From: Dyella silvatica
GTDB taxonomy: Bacteria; Pseudomonadota; Gammaproteobacteria; Xanthomonadales; Rhodanobacteraceae
Reading direction: 5' to 3'
Length of the DNA stretch: 55,311 bases
Assembly (NCBI RefSeq): GCF_026283955.1
Contig: NZ_JAPDPE010000018.1
Coordinates: 1-55,311, forward strand
Position 1 is the stretch's first letter. The number at the start of each line of letters is the position of its first letter. The notes below the pieces were generated by a model. It saw nothing but the letters and a program-made list of their open reading frames with translations, searched no databases and had not been told where the DNA came from. Below, piece after piece: positions 16,881 to 25,894 of this stretch. Position numbers and translations under genes: made by a program.

Positions 16881-18014
16881 TTAACCATTGCTCGTGACGA
16901 TGCGGACATGGCTGCCATTGATCAGCAGCATCTGGCCGTCGGTGACGACCCGCTCACCGCCATTCAAGCCTTTGGCGATAACTATTTGATCGCCGCTACT
17001 GGCCCCCACCGTGACCATGCGTTGCTGCACATTGCCATCAACATCGACGACAAACACAAAACTGCCCAGTGGCGAGTTTTGCAACGCCACCACCGGCACG
17101 GTCACCACATCGGGCAGCCGCGCCGTGGGCAACACCACCTCGACGAATTGCCCTGGCGTCAACCGATCGTCGCCATTGTCGTAGCGCGCCTTGATCTGGA
17201 TGGTGCCGGTGGTGGTGTCCACCGCGTTATTGATGAAGTCCACCGCTGCCTGCAAGGGCGGCGTTGTCGCTCCCGGGATATTCGCTGCCACCGGTACGGT
17301 GCCGCGACCGGTCGCCGCCTTGATGCCAGCCAGGCTGCTTTCCGGAATGGAAAAGGTGATGTGGATCGGGCGTATCTGATTGAGCACGACCATCGTCGTG
17401 TTGTTTGCCACGACTTGCGCACCCGGATAAACCAGCGGCGCACCTGCAATGCTCTCGAACGGCGCCTGGATCTGCGTGTAGCTCAACTGCGTACGGGCCA
17501 GGTCCACTGACGCCTTGTCAGCCTTCACAGAAGCCTCGTAGATGCCCACGTTGGCTTTATAGGTGTCGTAGTCCGCCTGTGAGACATAGCCTTTGGGCAA
17601 CAACGGTACATAACGTTTCAACACGGCTTGCGCATTGGTCAGCTGTGCCTGGTCTTTGGCCAGATTGCCCAGCGCGCCATTCAACTGCGCCTGCAACAAG
17701 CTTGGATCGATGCGAATAATGGTCGAGCCCTGGTTGACATGGCCGCCAGGAGTAAACAGCAGCGATTGCAATTGGCCATCTACTCGCGCTTGCACGTTGA
17801 CGGTCGAGAAGGCCTCGGCGCGGCCGATGACTTTCAATGAAAGATCCAGGTCGCCACGCTTTGCATTGGCGACTTTGACCGGCACGGATGGCACCGCTGC
17901 CGCGTGATTGTTGGCCGCGGCATTTTTTCCGGCGCGGTAATACTGCACGCCTAAAGCCAATGCTGCGAGCACGACGATGATGACGACGGGCTTTTTCCAG
18001 GACATGCGCTGCAT
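16881..18014 (-). CDS. RND efflux periplasmic adaptor (MdtA-like)
   Basis: This 377-residue adaptor has an N-terminal membrane anchor (KKPVVIIVVLAALALGVQYY), the first lipoyl half (NVQARVDGQLQSLLFTPGGHV), a helical hairpin of about 65 residues, the second half (TQIQAPFESIAGAPLVYPG), a beta-barrel (IRPIHITFSIPESSLAGI) and a membrane-proximal domain. The APFESIAG segment departs from the usual APF/I-DGRxG consensus. ATG at 18014 has GGAG five bases upstream. It is co-directional with and 113 nt upstream of the RND permease. Confidence 0.9.
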   Translation of the reverse strand: MQRMSWKKPVVIIVVLAALALGVQYYRAGKNAAANNHAAAVPSVPVKVANAKRGDLDLSLKVIGRAEAFSTVNVQARVDGQLQSLLFTPGGHVNQGSTIIRIDPSLLQAQLNGALGNLAKDQAQLTNAQAVLKRYVPLLPKGYVSQADYDTYKANVGIYEASVKADKASVDLARTQLSYTQIQAPFESIAGAPLVYPGAQVVANNTTMVVLNQIRPIHITFSIPESSLAGIKAATGRGTVPVAANIPGATTPPLQAAVDFINNAVDTTTGTIQIKARYDNGDDRLTPGQFVEVVLPTARLPDVVTVPVVALQNSPLGSFVFVVDVDGNVQQRMVTVGASSGDQIVIAKGLNGGERVVTDGQMLLINGSHVRIVTSNG

Positions 18015-18200
18015 GAGATCTCCGGCTATGAGTAGCAGGCGCAGCGGCGCCAGGTACGTGCTTGATGTGGTAAATGTCCAGACACCGCGAGCGCGCGATG
18101 CAGGCGCGCTGCCGCGTGTCGGCTATCGCTGCATATTGTGCCCGCTGACGAACGCGATGCTGCTATGACTAACGGCATTGGGCAAAAATGGCGATGTGAA

Positions 18201-18216
18201 GCTTATAACGATAAGC
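18201..18216. promoter_or_regulatory. Palindrome upstream of the RND efflux operon
   Basis: GCTTAT-AACG-ATAAGC is a perfect 6-4-6 inverted repeat about 190 nt upstream of the adaptor start. It sits in the 376-nt gap (18015-18390), which otherwise shows AT-rich promoter-like sequence and the regulator's terminator. It may be an operator for the adjacent MarR protein, but this is untested. Confidence 0.35.
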
Positions 18217-18345
18217 CGTCGTTGGATGTTACAAATTGCATTCATCGGTAACGAATTCGGCATGCGCCGTTAGCGCATCTTCATTAACTCGATTTAATGT
18301 TTTGGCGCTTAATGCATGCCGCGACGCAGATGATCTGCGGCAGCT

Positions 18346-18374
18346 AAAAAAACGCCGGACCGATCGCCGCGGCG
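18346..18374 (-). terminator. Intrinsic terminator of the MarR gene
   Basis: On the minus strand CGCCG and CGGCG form a 5-bp GC stem around a 12-nt loop and are followed by seven Ts (18346-18352), 16 nt past the regulator's stop codon. Confidence 0.6.
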
Positions 18375-18390
18375 CTGGATGACTCGCCGA

Positions 18391-18849
18391 TCAAGCCGTC
18401 TGATCAGGACCGAGTTGCTCCAAAGCCTGCAGGTTTTCCTTCATCCGGCTGATAACACCCAGAGCCTGCTCCAGCTCGGCATATTCAATACCGCGAGTGG
18501 CATCTTTACGCAGGCCGTTCGCAATGACTTCCATATCGGCAACGACGTCGCGCGCCTGGTCGGTGACGTACAAGCGCCAGGCACGACGATCTTTGGGATC
18601 GGGGCGACGCTCGACAAAACCCGAGGCTTGCAGGCGGTCGATCACTCGCCCGACAGCGATCGCTTCCATTTCCAGAAACTCGGCAAGCTCGGTTTGCCGC
18701 AAGCCTTCGCGATAGCAAAGCATCTTGGTGGCGCGCCACTGTGCGCGGGTCAAGCCAAACTTCACGGCGCGCCGATCAAAGTGCTTGCGAAACAACATGG
18801 TGACATCGCTAAGCAGGTAGCCGAAGGAGATATCTTCCGTTTTTTTCAT
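18391..18849 (-). CDS. MarR-family transcriptional regulator
   Basis: The 152-residue MarR protein has the winged helix around GLTRAQWRATKMLCYREGLRQTELAEFLEM (recognition helix IAVGRVIDRLQASGFV) and the wing DPKDRRAWRLYVTDQ. I place the start at 18849 (MKKTEDISFGYLLSDV); the open frame reaches a GTG at 18909 that adds 20 non-conserved residues. It lies directly upstream of, and in the same direction as, the RND adaptor-pump operon but is separated by its own terminator. It is a good candidate for that pump's repressor, with drugs or phenolic compounds as possible ligands. Confidence 0.87.
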   Translation of the reverse strand: MKKTEDISFGYLLSDVTMLFRKHFDRRAVKFGLTRAQWRATKMLCYREGLRQTELAEFLEMEAIAVGRVIDRLQASGFVERRPDPKDRRAWRLYVTDQARDVVADMEVIANGLRKDATRGIEYAELEQALGVISRMKENLQALEQLGPDQTA

Positions 18850-19111
18850 TACTGTCCGTCCCTCTCCATCATGGCGGTGATACGTCGGTGGTGATCGCTG
18901 CGTTATCACGCGTCAGCTGGAGTTCGTATGATTTCTAAGCCTTGAGAGTGCGGTATGGCTTGCGCGGGCGCAAGCGCAACCAGGTACGTGTTGACTGTGA
19001 CTGCATAACTGGAGTGGAGTTCGACAGGCATCTCGTGCATCGCCATGCAGCACCGCGCAAACCAGCTGGCGCGCAGTCCATACCGGCCACGCGGACCATA
19101 AGGACCGACAC

Positions 19112-19642
19112 TTGCCCCTCGAGATCATCACCGGCGATATCACACGGCTAGCCGTCGACGCCATCGTCAACGCGGCCAACCCCAGCCTGCTGGGCGGTGG
19201 CGGCGTCGATGCAGCCATCCACCGCGCGGCCGGGCCGGCCTTGCTCAAGGCTTGCCGCGCCCTGCCCGAAGTCGCTATCGGCGTGCGCTGCCCCACCGGT
19301 GAAGCGCGCTTGACCGCCGGCTTCGGCCTGCCAGCGGATTGGGTGATTCATACCGTAGGCCCGATCTGGCGAGGTGGCGAACACGATGAAGCCATGTTGC
19401 TGGCCCGCTGTTATCGCCATTGCATCGAGCTTGCCCTGGCCCACGGCATCCGCTCGATGGCCTTTCCGGCGATCAGTTGCGGCGTTTACGGCTATCCGCC
19501 CGAGCGCGCCGCTTCGGTGGCCTTGAACTACTTGCTCGATGCACGGCGCCACGGCCTCGACATGCAACTGCAAATCTGCTGCTTCGATGCGGCGATGACG
19601 GCTGTCTGGCACGCTCAGAGAAGGCTGATCGAGTCGCTCTAA
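19112..19642 (+). CDS. Macrodomain protein (O-acetyl-ADP-ribose deacetylase-like)
   Basis: The 176-residue single macrodomain has the ADP-ribose-binding signatures [20 protein letters not shown] (residues about 15-34), the second loop [11 protein letters not shown] (usually ISTG; here Thr is Cys), and HTVGPIW. It resembles YmdB/MacroD-type enzymes that remove the acetyl group from O-acetyl-ADP-ribose or mono-ADP-ribose from proteins. It begins with TTG at 19112; AGGA lies seven bases upstream and no ATG or GTG fits. It appears to be a single-gene unit convergent with the Bat operon. Confidence 0.92.
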   Translation: MPLEIITGDITRLAVDAIVNAANPSLLGGGGVDAAIHRAAGPALLKACRALPEVAIGVRCPTGEARLTAGFGLPADWVIHTVGPIWRGGEHDEAMLLARCYRHCIELALAHGIRSMAFPAISCGVYGYPPERAASVALNYLLDARRHGLDMQLQICCFDAAMTAVWHAQRRLIESL

Positions 19643-19698
19643 ACGCCGCCAGGGAGAGGCCCTACCCTGCATGCCGTCGAGAGCAGCCCGGGCCACGC

Positions 19699-21405
19699 TC
19701 AGGTTTTCTTGGTATTGAACGGATACAGCGGCGGCAAGGCGGAGGTCACCATCGTTTCACTCGCGTCGCGCCAAACAAAGCCATGCCGGAATGCCGCCGC
19801 CAGCATGTCCCCCAACGGAGCCTCGCCCTGGTTCCCGTAGTGCTTGCGCTGCAGACTGGCGATGGCCGCACGCTGCGCCTCGGGCGCCAGCATCGATGCC
19901 AGCTCGCCAAGATTCTGCAAAGCGGGCCGCTCAGCACGGGCCCATGCCAACAAGCTGCGCACTTGCTCGGCCGAATCCTCAGCCCGGGCTGCCAGCAGAA
20001 AGCCAGCGCGCAGGCGACCCGCGCCGTCCACCGCCCCGACATCGCCAACCTCGACGGCGCCCTGGCCCCGGCGCCATGCCCACCAAGCCAGCAAGCTCAA
20101 CAGCGATAGACCGAGGCTGCCCAACGCTATCCAGTGCCATGGCAAACCCAAGGCTGGCGCAGCTGTCGCGGTCACCGGTGTAGCTACGCTGCTGCTTGCG
20201 GCAGCAACCGAAGTGGCCGGCGCGACCTGTGCCGGCGCGCCTGCCGCTGGCAGCACCGTAAAGCTGCGCGCGGGCAACCGCGCCACTTCGAGATGATCGT
20301 TATGCAGGTTCCACCAGGTCAGGGTGGTCTCGGGAATCGTCAAGGTGCCGGGCCGATTGGGCACCACCGCGAAACTCTGCTGATACTGGCCCACAATCAA
20401 CGGAGCATCGCGCCGAGTGCCGGTGACTTTCTTGCCTGGATAAACCGTGGCGCCGTCCAACGTCGGCAGGCTAAGCGCCGGCAGTACTTCGTAGGGCAAG
20501 CCGGTGGCTTCAAGGCTCATGGTCAGATTGAGCGGCTCACCCACATGCAGATCGCCCTGCACCGGCGCGCCATCCAGCGACAGTTTCAGCTGCTGCGCCG
20601 GCAACCAGCTCATGCCGCTCGCCGCTGTCGGTATCGCGCGCACCTCGATCGACACCGGCGACGATGCCGCCGACAGCGGTTTGGAGCTGGCAAAGAAGGC
20701 ATTGGGATCGGACATATCCATCGTCTCTCCCTGAAACGCTATCGGAGGGATCTCGATATGTCCTGGCTTTTGCGGGATCAGCGCATAGTGTTGCTCGACC
20801 ACGTTATAGCGGCGGCCGTTGCGCTCGGCCTGGTAATCGACCTCGTCGCCGATGCGATACAAACTCACGCCATCGAGCCTGGGCTCGATCAGCGACCCCG
20901 CATTCAAATTTACCGCGTAATACATCCGTACGATGTATTGCAGCTGCTGCCCGACATAGCCACTGGCAGGCTCAGCGGATGCTTCCAGAAAGACGTCTTC
21001 ATTTCCCTTGGCATTCGGGCTATTCGACGCTGTGCCGGCACCGGCGGGAATGACTTCAAGCTGCAACGGCTGGGTCATGCTCCCGGCAAAGCTCAGCGCG
21101 GGAATCTGCAAGGTGCCGACACGCTTGGGCCGCAGGGCCACATCGAAGGTAAACTCTGCGCTGCTGCTGCCGTTGACGATGCGCAGGCTGCTGCTCGAAG
21201 AACTCCCCAGCACGAAGAAGTCTTGCGCCAGGGCGCTTAGATCAGGGCGGCTAATGCTGTTGCTGCCCTGCAAGCGTAGATTGAGCGTGACCGTTTCACC
21301 CAGGGACACGCGGCTGCGATCCAGCGTGGCCTGGACCTCGATGGCTCTGGCCGACAACGGCGACAACAGCAGCAAGCAAAGCAACATAAGCAAGCGACGC
21401 CACAT
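19699..21405 (-). CDS. batD: BatD family protein
   Basis: The 568-residue protein has a signal peptide (MWRRLLMLLCLLLLSPLS then ARA), several immunoglobulin-like beta domains (motifs such as RSRVSLGETVTLNLRL and KPGHIEIPPIAFQGE), one membrane helix near residues 425-445 (WHWIALGSLGLSLLSLLAWW), and a cytoplasmic tail. This matches BatD (oxygen tolerance/aerotolerance family). Its ATG overlaps the stop of the upstream batB-batC gene by one base (TGATG), showing translational coupling. It closes the MoxR/Bat operon and probably acts in the periplasm with the VWA proteins. Confidence 0.88.
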   Translation of the reverse strand: MWRRLLMLLCLLLLSPLSARAIEVQATLDRSRVSLGETVTLNLRLQGSNSISRPDLSALAQDFFVLGSSSSSSLRIVNGSSSAEFTFDVALRPKRVGTLQIPALSFAGSMTQPLQLEVIPAGAGTASNSPNAKGNEDVFLEASAEPASGYVGQQLQYIVRMYYAVNLNAGSLIEPRLDGVSLYRIGDEVDYQAERNGRRYNVVEQHYALIPQKPGHIEIPPIAFQGETMDMSDPNAFFASSKPLSAASSPVSIEVRAIPTAASGMSWLPAQQLKLSLDGAPVQGDLHVGEPLNLTMSLEATGLPYEVLPALSLPTLDGATVYPGKKVTGTRRDAPLIVGQYQQSFAVVPNRPGTLTIPETTLTWWNLHNDHLEVARLPARSFTVLPAAGAPAQVAPATSVAAASSSVATPVTATAAPALGLPWHWIALGSLGLSLLSLLAWWAWRRGQGAVEVGDVGAVDGAGRLRAGFLLAARAEDSAEQVRSLLAWARAERPALQNLGELASMLAPEAQRAAIASLQRKHYGNQGEAPLGDMLAAAFRHGFVWRDASETMVTSALPPLYPFNTKKT

Positions 21406-23357
21406 CACGGTTGCTCACCCTCCGCAGCCGCATGACGCTGCCGGTATTCGAGTATGAATTTGCGCCGCAATAGCGCACCGGGATCGTCGGGCACACGCTG
21501 CAATGCCTGGCGTACGTCGGCCGGAAGCTTGGCTTGCGGGTCATCGGCGTCGACGGTGCTCAATTCATGACCGGCTGGCTGCTTGGCCTGTTTCGGCCCG
21601 CTTGGCGCGGCGCCTTTCTGGGTGCTTACCGCACTCTTCGCGGCTTGCTCCGCCAGCTTTTGATCCATCTGCTGCTGCAAGGCTTGCCGCGCTTGCTCGG
21701 CACGTGCCTGCTGCTCGGCCTGCTCCTGAGCGGTAGGCGGCTTGACTCCCGCACTACCGTCGAGTGACTGACTTTGCTTGCGCTCTTTGTCCTGCTCCGA
21801 TTGATCTGCATCGCTGGACGCGTTGCCCTGACCATCCTGCGACGTACTCGGCGGCTCACCCGATTTTGATTCGGATGACGAACCGGATTTCGCCGATGAC
21901 GATGCACCCTTGTTATCGCCTGACGATGACTTCGATTCTGGTTTGTCCTGCTTTTGCTGGTCTTGCTTCTGCTGCTCTTGTTGCTTGCGCAACCAATCGG
22001 CGACGGCCTGTCGATTGGCCTTGGCATCGGCATCGGCGGGGTTGCGCTTCAAGGCTTCATCGTAGGCCTTAAGCGCCTTGTCGTACTCGCCTTGCTTGGC
22101 CAACGTATTGCCCAGGTTGTACTCCGCGTCGGCACTCGTCGCCTGCTTGAGCGCCGCCGCGGCGGCGGCGTAATCACCCGCCCGATAAGCTGCCGCGCCG
22201 CGCAGTGCAGGATCGCTGGCCAGTTGCTCCGCTTGCTGTGGCTTGCCATCGCGTAGTGCACGCGCCGCTTGTTGATCCGGGCGCCGCCACAGATCGGACC
22301 AGCTGCTTGCGAATGCCTGATTCGGCGCCAACGGCAACAACAGCAACGGCACCAGCAACAACCAGCCGCGGCGGAACGCCAACGCTGCCAGCGGCAACAA
22401 CGGCAACAGCAACCAGGGCCCGCGATCCTGCCACTCGTCACCACGCTGCGCGCTTGCCTGGATAGGTGCTTGCTGCACCCGTAACTCGGCCTGCAATGCA
22501 TCGATGTCGCGACGATCGTCGCTCATCAAGACATAACGACCACCACCGGCTTCAGCCAGCGCGGCGAGTGCGCCGTCATCGCGTTTGGCCATCTCCAGGC
22601 CACCATTTGCCGCGTGCAAAAACTGGTCATCCCCCAACGCTATCTGGCCACCCTGAGTCGTGCCTACGCCAAGCACGGAAACACGGATGCCGGCGGCTCG
22701 CGCCTTGCGTGCCGCTGCCTGAGCGTCATCGCCCACCTGATCGGCCACCAGCACAATAGAGCCGCCGCCCGTCTTGGCGTGATCGATCAATGCCATGCCG
22801 CGCTCGATCGCTTGCGCGGCGTTATTGCCATCGACCGGCATGGTGTCCGGCGCCAACGCGTTGAGCAAATCACTCAAGCTGTTGGCATCGCTGGTCAATG
22901 GCGCGACCACAAAGGCCTCGTCGGCATAGGCGACCAGCGCATTGAGACCGTCGTGATTGGCGGCAAACAGGTCGCGCACTTTGTAGCGCGCCCGATCCAG
23001 CCTGCTCGGTGTGATATCGCGCGCCAACATATGCTGCGATAGCGAGAGCGCCACCACCTGCGCTGCCCGGCTGGCATACATGGGCTGCATGCTGCGGCTC
23101 CAGGTCGGCCCGGCTAGCGCCAGCACACACAGGCACCAACTCAGGGCAAACAAGGTCAGCGGTACCGAGCGGCGACTGGCCCGCCCTTGCAGCAAATACG
23201 GCAGCAGCTCGGCATCGACCAGACGCGATAAGGCCTGCTGCGCCGGACTGCGTTTCACTGCCAGCAGCAGCAACAAAGGCAGTATCAGCAGCCCCAGCAA
23301 CCATCCTGGCTGCAGAAAATGAAATTGCTGCAAAGCCTCACTCCAGGCCGGGCTCAT
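21405..23357 (-). CDS. batB: BatB-BatC fusion: VWA domain plus TPR protein, MIDAS degenerate
   Basis: This 650-residue protein has two N-terminal membrane segments (about 18-35 and 66-84), a VWA domain (about 98-290), two more membrane segments (about 310-345), then TPR repeats (about 365-460, ending GEYDKALKAYDEALKRNPAD) and a Gln/Ser/Lys-rich low-complexity tail. BatB and BatC are often separate genes; here they are fused. In the VWA core the metal site D-x-S-x-S is S105-L-S107-Q-H109, so the first Asp and last Ser are missing, while the neighbouring batA keeps DLSGS. It overlaps batA by four bases (ATGA). Metal-dependent ligand binding may be lost. Confidence 0.87.
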   Translation of the reverse strand: MSPAWSEALQQFHFLQPGWLLGLLILPLLLLLAVKRSPAQQALSRLVDAELLPYLLQGRASRRSVPLTLFALSWCLCVLALAGPTWSRSMQPMYASRAAQVVALSLSQHMLARDITPSRLDRARYKVRDLFAANHDGLNALVAYADEAFVVAPLTSDANSLSDLLNALAPDTMPVDGNNAAQAIERGMALIDHAKTGGGSIVLVADQVGDDAQAAARKARAAGIRVSVLGVGTTQGGQIALGDDQFLHAANGGLEMAKRDDGALAALAEAGGGRYVLMSDDRRDIDALQAELRVQQAPIQASAQRGDEWQDRGPWLLLPLLPLAALAFRRGWLLLVPLLLLPLAPNQAFASSWSDLWRRPDQQAARALRDGKPQQAEQLASDPALRGAAAYRAGDYAAAAAALKQATSADAEYNLGNTLAKQGEYDKALKAYDEALKRNPADADAKANRQAVADWLRKQQEQQKQDQQKQDKPESKSSSGDNKGASSSAKSGSSSESKSGEPPSTSQDGQGNASSDADQSEQDKERKQSQSLDGSAGVKPPTAQEQAEQQARAEQARQALQQQMDQKLAEQAAKSAVSTQKGAAPSGPKQAKQPAGHELSTVDADDPQAKLPADVRQALQRVPDDPGALLRRKFILEYRQRHAAAEGEQP

Positions 23358-24379
23358 TCGGCCACCCTCGCGCCACGGTTGATGACCTGTGGCAACACCC
23401 GGCGCAGCATCGGCAACAACAAAAGCACCACCGCAGCCAGCAAGGGCCAGCGGAACAACTCATGCCGTGGCCGCAACATGGGCCCTTGCTGCACGATGGG
23501 CTCAAGGGCGTCGACGGCCCGATAGGCGCCGGCTAATTCATTGGTATCGGTGGCACGGAAATAGTGGCCGCCGGTCTGTTCGGCAAGCGAGCGCAGCATG
23601 CCTTCATCCAGATCGGCCGATGGATTGACTATTTCGCTACCGAACAGGTCGGCCACACGCATGGCGGTAGCGCCAATACCAATCGTATAAATGCGCACCC
23701 CAGCGGCCTTGGCCGCACGCGCAGCATCCAGCGGTGAAATATTGCCGGCGTTGTTGACGCCATCGGTCAACAACACCAGCACCCGCGCCTGTTGCGGCAG
23801 CGCCGACAAGCGTTTGACCGCAACCGCGATGGCGTCGCCAATCGCCGTCTCGGTACCGGCCAGCCCTACCGCTGCGCCTTTGAGCTGCGCTTGCACCGCA
23901 GACAAATCGTAGGTCAACGGCGTCACCAGAAAAGCACGGCTGCCAAAAAGGATTAAGCCAAGTTCGTCACCGCTACGGCGCGTAATGAAGTCGCCGGCAA
24001 TCGTCTCGACCGCACCAAACCGGCTGATCGAGCGCCCGGCCAGCTGCATGTCATCGGTTTCCATGCTGCCCGACAAATCGACCGCCAGCATCAAGGCACG
24101 CCCGCTGCGCTGCTGTGCCTGCGGTGGGCCGACCCATTGCGGACGGGTCGCTGCAAGCAATAGACAAAGCCATGCCAGGATCAAGATCAGCGCCGTAGGG
24201 CTCGACGTCTTGGCCGCCACCGCGGCTAAGCGCAGCCCGGGGTGCGGCAGATGCAACGCCTGCCCCGGCGATGCTGGACGTACCCAGCGCCAGAGCAGCC
24301 ATGGCAGGGGCAACAAGAAAGCCATCCACGGCCAGGCAAATTCAGGCCAGACAAAGGCGGATCGGAAGTACTCAAGCAT
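23354..24379 (-). CDS. batA: BatA-type VWA-domain membrane protein
   Basis: The 341-residue protein has membrane segments at about 15-31, 62-77 and 310-328. Between the last two is a VWA domain whose metal-ion-dependent adhesion site is complete: D101-L-S103-G-S105 (LMLAVDLSGSMETDD), a Thr-containing loop (GLAGTETAIGDAI), and VLLTDGVNNAG. It is the canonical BatA of the MoxR/Bat cluster and is thought to work with the MoxR ATPase in complex assembly or stress tolerance. It overlaps the upstream DUF4381 gene by eight bases. Confidence 0.9.
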   Translation of the reverse strand: MLEYFRSAFVWPEFAWPWMAFLLPLPWLLWRWVRPASPGQALHLPHPGLRLAAVAAKTSSPTALILILAWLCLLLAATRPQWVGPPQAQQRSGRALMLAVDLSGSMETDDMQLAGRSISRFGAVETIAGDFITRRSGDELGLILFGSRAFLVTPLTYDLSAVQAQLKGAAVGLAGTETAIGDAIAVAVKRLSALPQQARVLVLLTDGVNNAGNISPLDAARAAKAAGVRIYTIGIGATAMRVADLFGSEIVNPSADLDEGMLRSLAEQTGGHYFRATDTNELAGAYRAVDALEPIVQQGPMLRPRHELFRWPLLAAVVLLLLPMLRRVLPQVINRGARVAE

Positions 24380-24929
24380 GATCCGACTCCGTCTGCGCCA
24401 ACCGACCGGCCGGTGCTGCGGCGCGCACCGACTGGCGCGGACGACGCAACGCGCGAGTCAGCCACTGCCGGCTCGCGGCGATGACCGCATCCTGATCGAA
24501 TGATGCCTGTGGCCGATACATGACGCTTTCCAGCACCATCAACCGATCCAGCGTCGCCGCTGGCACCGGTATGACTGCCAGCGCCTGGCGCCATGCCTCG
24601 CCATGTTTCTGCGTTGCGCCTGGATCGTACTGACGCGCCACGCGCCGAAGCAGCTGATGCAAACCTGCGGCAAGTGCGGCGGCATCATCGGCCGCATGAA
24701 GCACCAGTGCATCGACCTCAGCCAGCACCGAAGCGAGCTGCGCCTGCCATTGACGTCGCTTGCGCATTTGCCATGCGGCAAGACCCAACAGCAGCAACAG
24801 CAATACCGCCAGCATCCACCAGCCCGGCGCAGGCGGCCACCAGGAGGGTTCCGGCGGCAAATGGATATCGCGCAGGACAGGCCCCACATGGGCCGGCGCC
24901 AACGGCGGGTTTGCGCTGGCCCCCTTCAT
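24372..24929 (-). CDS. DUF4381 membrane protein of the MoxR/Bat operon
   Basis: The 185-residue protein begins with a proline-rich segment (LRDIHLPPEPSWWPPAPGWW), the usual DUF4381 opening. One membrane helix follows (about 38-54), then a cytoplasmic helical domain (LHQLLRRVARQYDP, YRPQASFD). It sits between DUF58 and batA with short overlaps on both sides. This is its standard place in gammaproteobacterial MoxR clusters. Its biochemical role is unknown; it may anchor or organise the VWA proteins. Confidence 0.85.
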   Translation of the reverse strand: MKGASANPPLAPAHVGPVLRDIHLPPEPSWWPPAPGWWMLAVLLLLLLGLAAWQMRKRRQWQAQLASVLAEVDALVLHAADDAAALAAGLHQLLRRVARQYDPGATQKHGEAWRQALAVIPVPAATLDRLMVLESVMYRPQASFDQDAVIAASRQWLTRALRRPRQSVRAAAPAGRLAQTESDHA

Positions 24930-25894
24930 CGCGCCGCCCTGCTGAGAGCGGACTTGTTCGCACCCAGCAGTGCCGTGATCGCATCCAGGGGGTCGGCCAC
25001 CGTATCGATGCTACGGCAGGCTAGACCCAACCCCTGCGCCATAGCGCTCAAACGGACCTGCCCCGCGCCGAGACTGCGTTGAAATTCACTGCGCTGGCGC
25101 TCAGCCTGCAAGACGACCTCCCGCCGCTCACCATCATGCTCCAACGGATAGCTACCCGCAGGCGCCAACGCCAGCTCCAGCGCGTCGGCCACGATCAGCA
25201 CACTGACACGCGCACGCCGGGCCAGATCGAGCAAGCGTCCTTTCGCGGCCGGCTCGTCGCAACTCAGGCCATCGCTGATAAGCAACACCCGGCTTGCGCC
25301 ATGTAACAAGCGATTGGCTCGCATCAGCGCTTCGGACAGCGCTTCGTCACGCCCTTGCAGGGGTATGGCATCCCATTCGGCCAAAGCCCCGCAAACTGCC
25401 AGCGCGCCGCGAGGGCCTGCTTTGGGCCGTAACAGTCGCTCACCTTCACCAAAGGCCATCACACCGACGCGCTCGCCCGCACGCACGGCATACCACGCGG
25501 CTATCGCCGCGGCTCGCGCCGCCTGCACCGATTTGAACCGCACGCGGGTGCCGAAACGCATGCTGGCATGGGTGTCCAGCAGAATAAGCAAACGTCCTTC
25601 GCGCTCTTCTTGAAACAACTTGGTGTGCAGCTTTCCGCTGCGTGCCGTCAGCCGCCAATCAAGACGGCGCACGTCATCGCCAGGCTGATAAGCACGCGAC
25701 TCGGCATAGTCCATGCCGCGGCCGTATAGACGGCTGGCCTGCTGACCATGCCGTAGCGCATGGCTTTCGATAGTGGGCATGGCGGCCTTCACCACGCGCG
25801 CGCGTTGCGCCATCAACTCGGCCAGCGACACCGACACTCGTCCGTCACCCATGTGTTGAGGCGGCTTCACTTGAGGCGATCCAAGCATGCTCAC
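24926..25894 (-). CDS. DUF58 domain protein of the MoxR/Bat operon
   Basis: The 322-residue protein has the DUF58 core motif RAYQPGDDVRRLDWRLTARSGKLHTKLFQEER (about residues 70-98) followed by a VWA-like fold beginning RLLILLDTHASMRFG. There is no membrane helix, so it should be cytoplasmic. The start is GTG at 25894, overlapping the moxR stop codon (GTGA); an ATG two codons later is equally possible. DUF58 proteins nearly always accompany MoxR ATPases and are probably their substrates or adaptors. Confidence 0.88.
   Translation of the reverse strand: MSMLGSPQVKPPQHMGDGRVSVSLAELMAQRARVVKAAMPTIESHALRHGQQASRLYGRGMDYAESRAYQPGDDVRRLDWRLTARSGKLHTKLFQEEREGRLLILLDTHASMRFGTRVRFKSVQAARAAAIAAWYAVRAGERVGVMAFGEGERLLRPKAGPRGALAVCGALAEWDAIPLQGRDEALSEALMRANRLLHGASRVLLISDGLSCDEPAAKGRLLDLARRARVSVLIVADALELALAPAGSYPLEHDGERREVVLQAERQRSEFQRSLGAGQVRLSAMAQGLGLACRSIDTVADPLDAITALLGANKSALSRAAR

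Noticed and set aside
20134-21240. A 368-codon plus-strand open frame
   Set aside because: It is wholly antisense to batD with shadow-like composition; batD has clear domain structure on the other strand.
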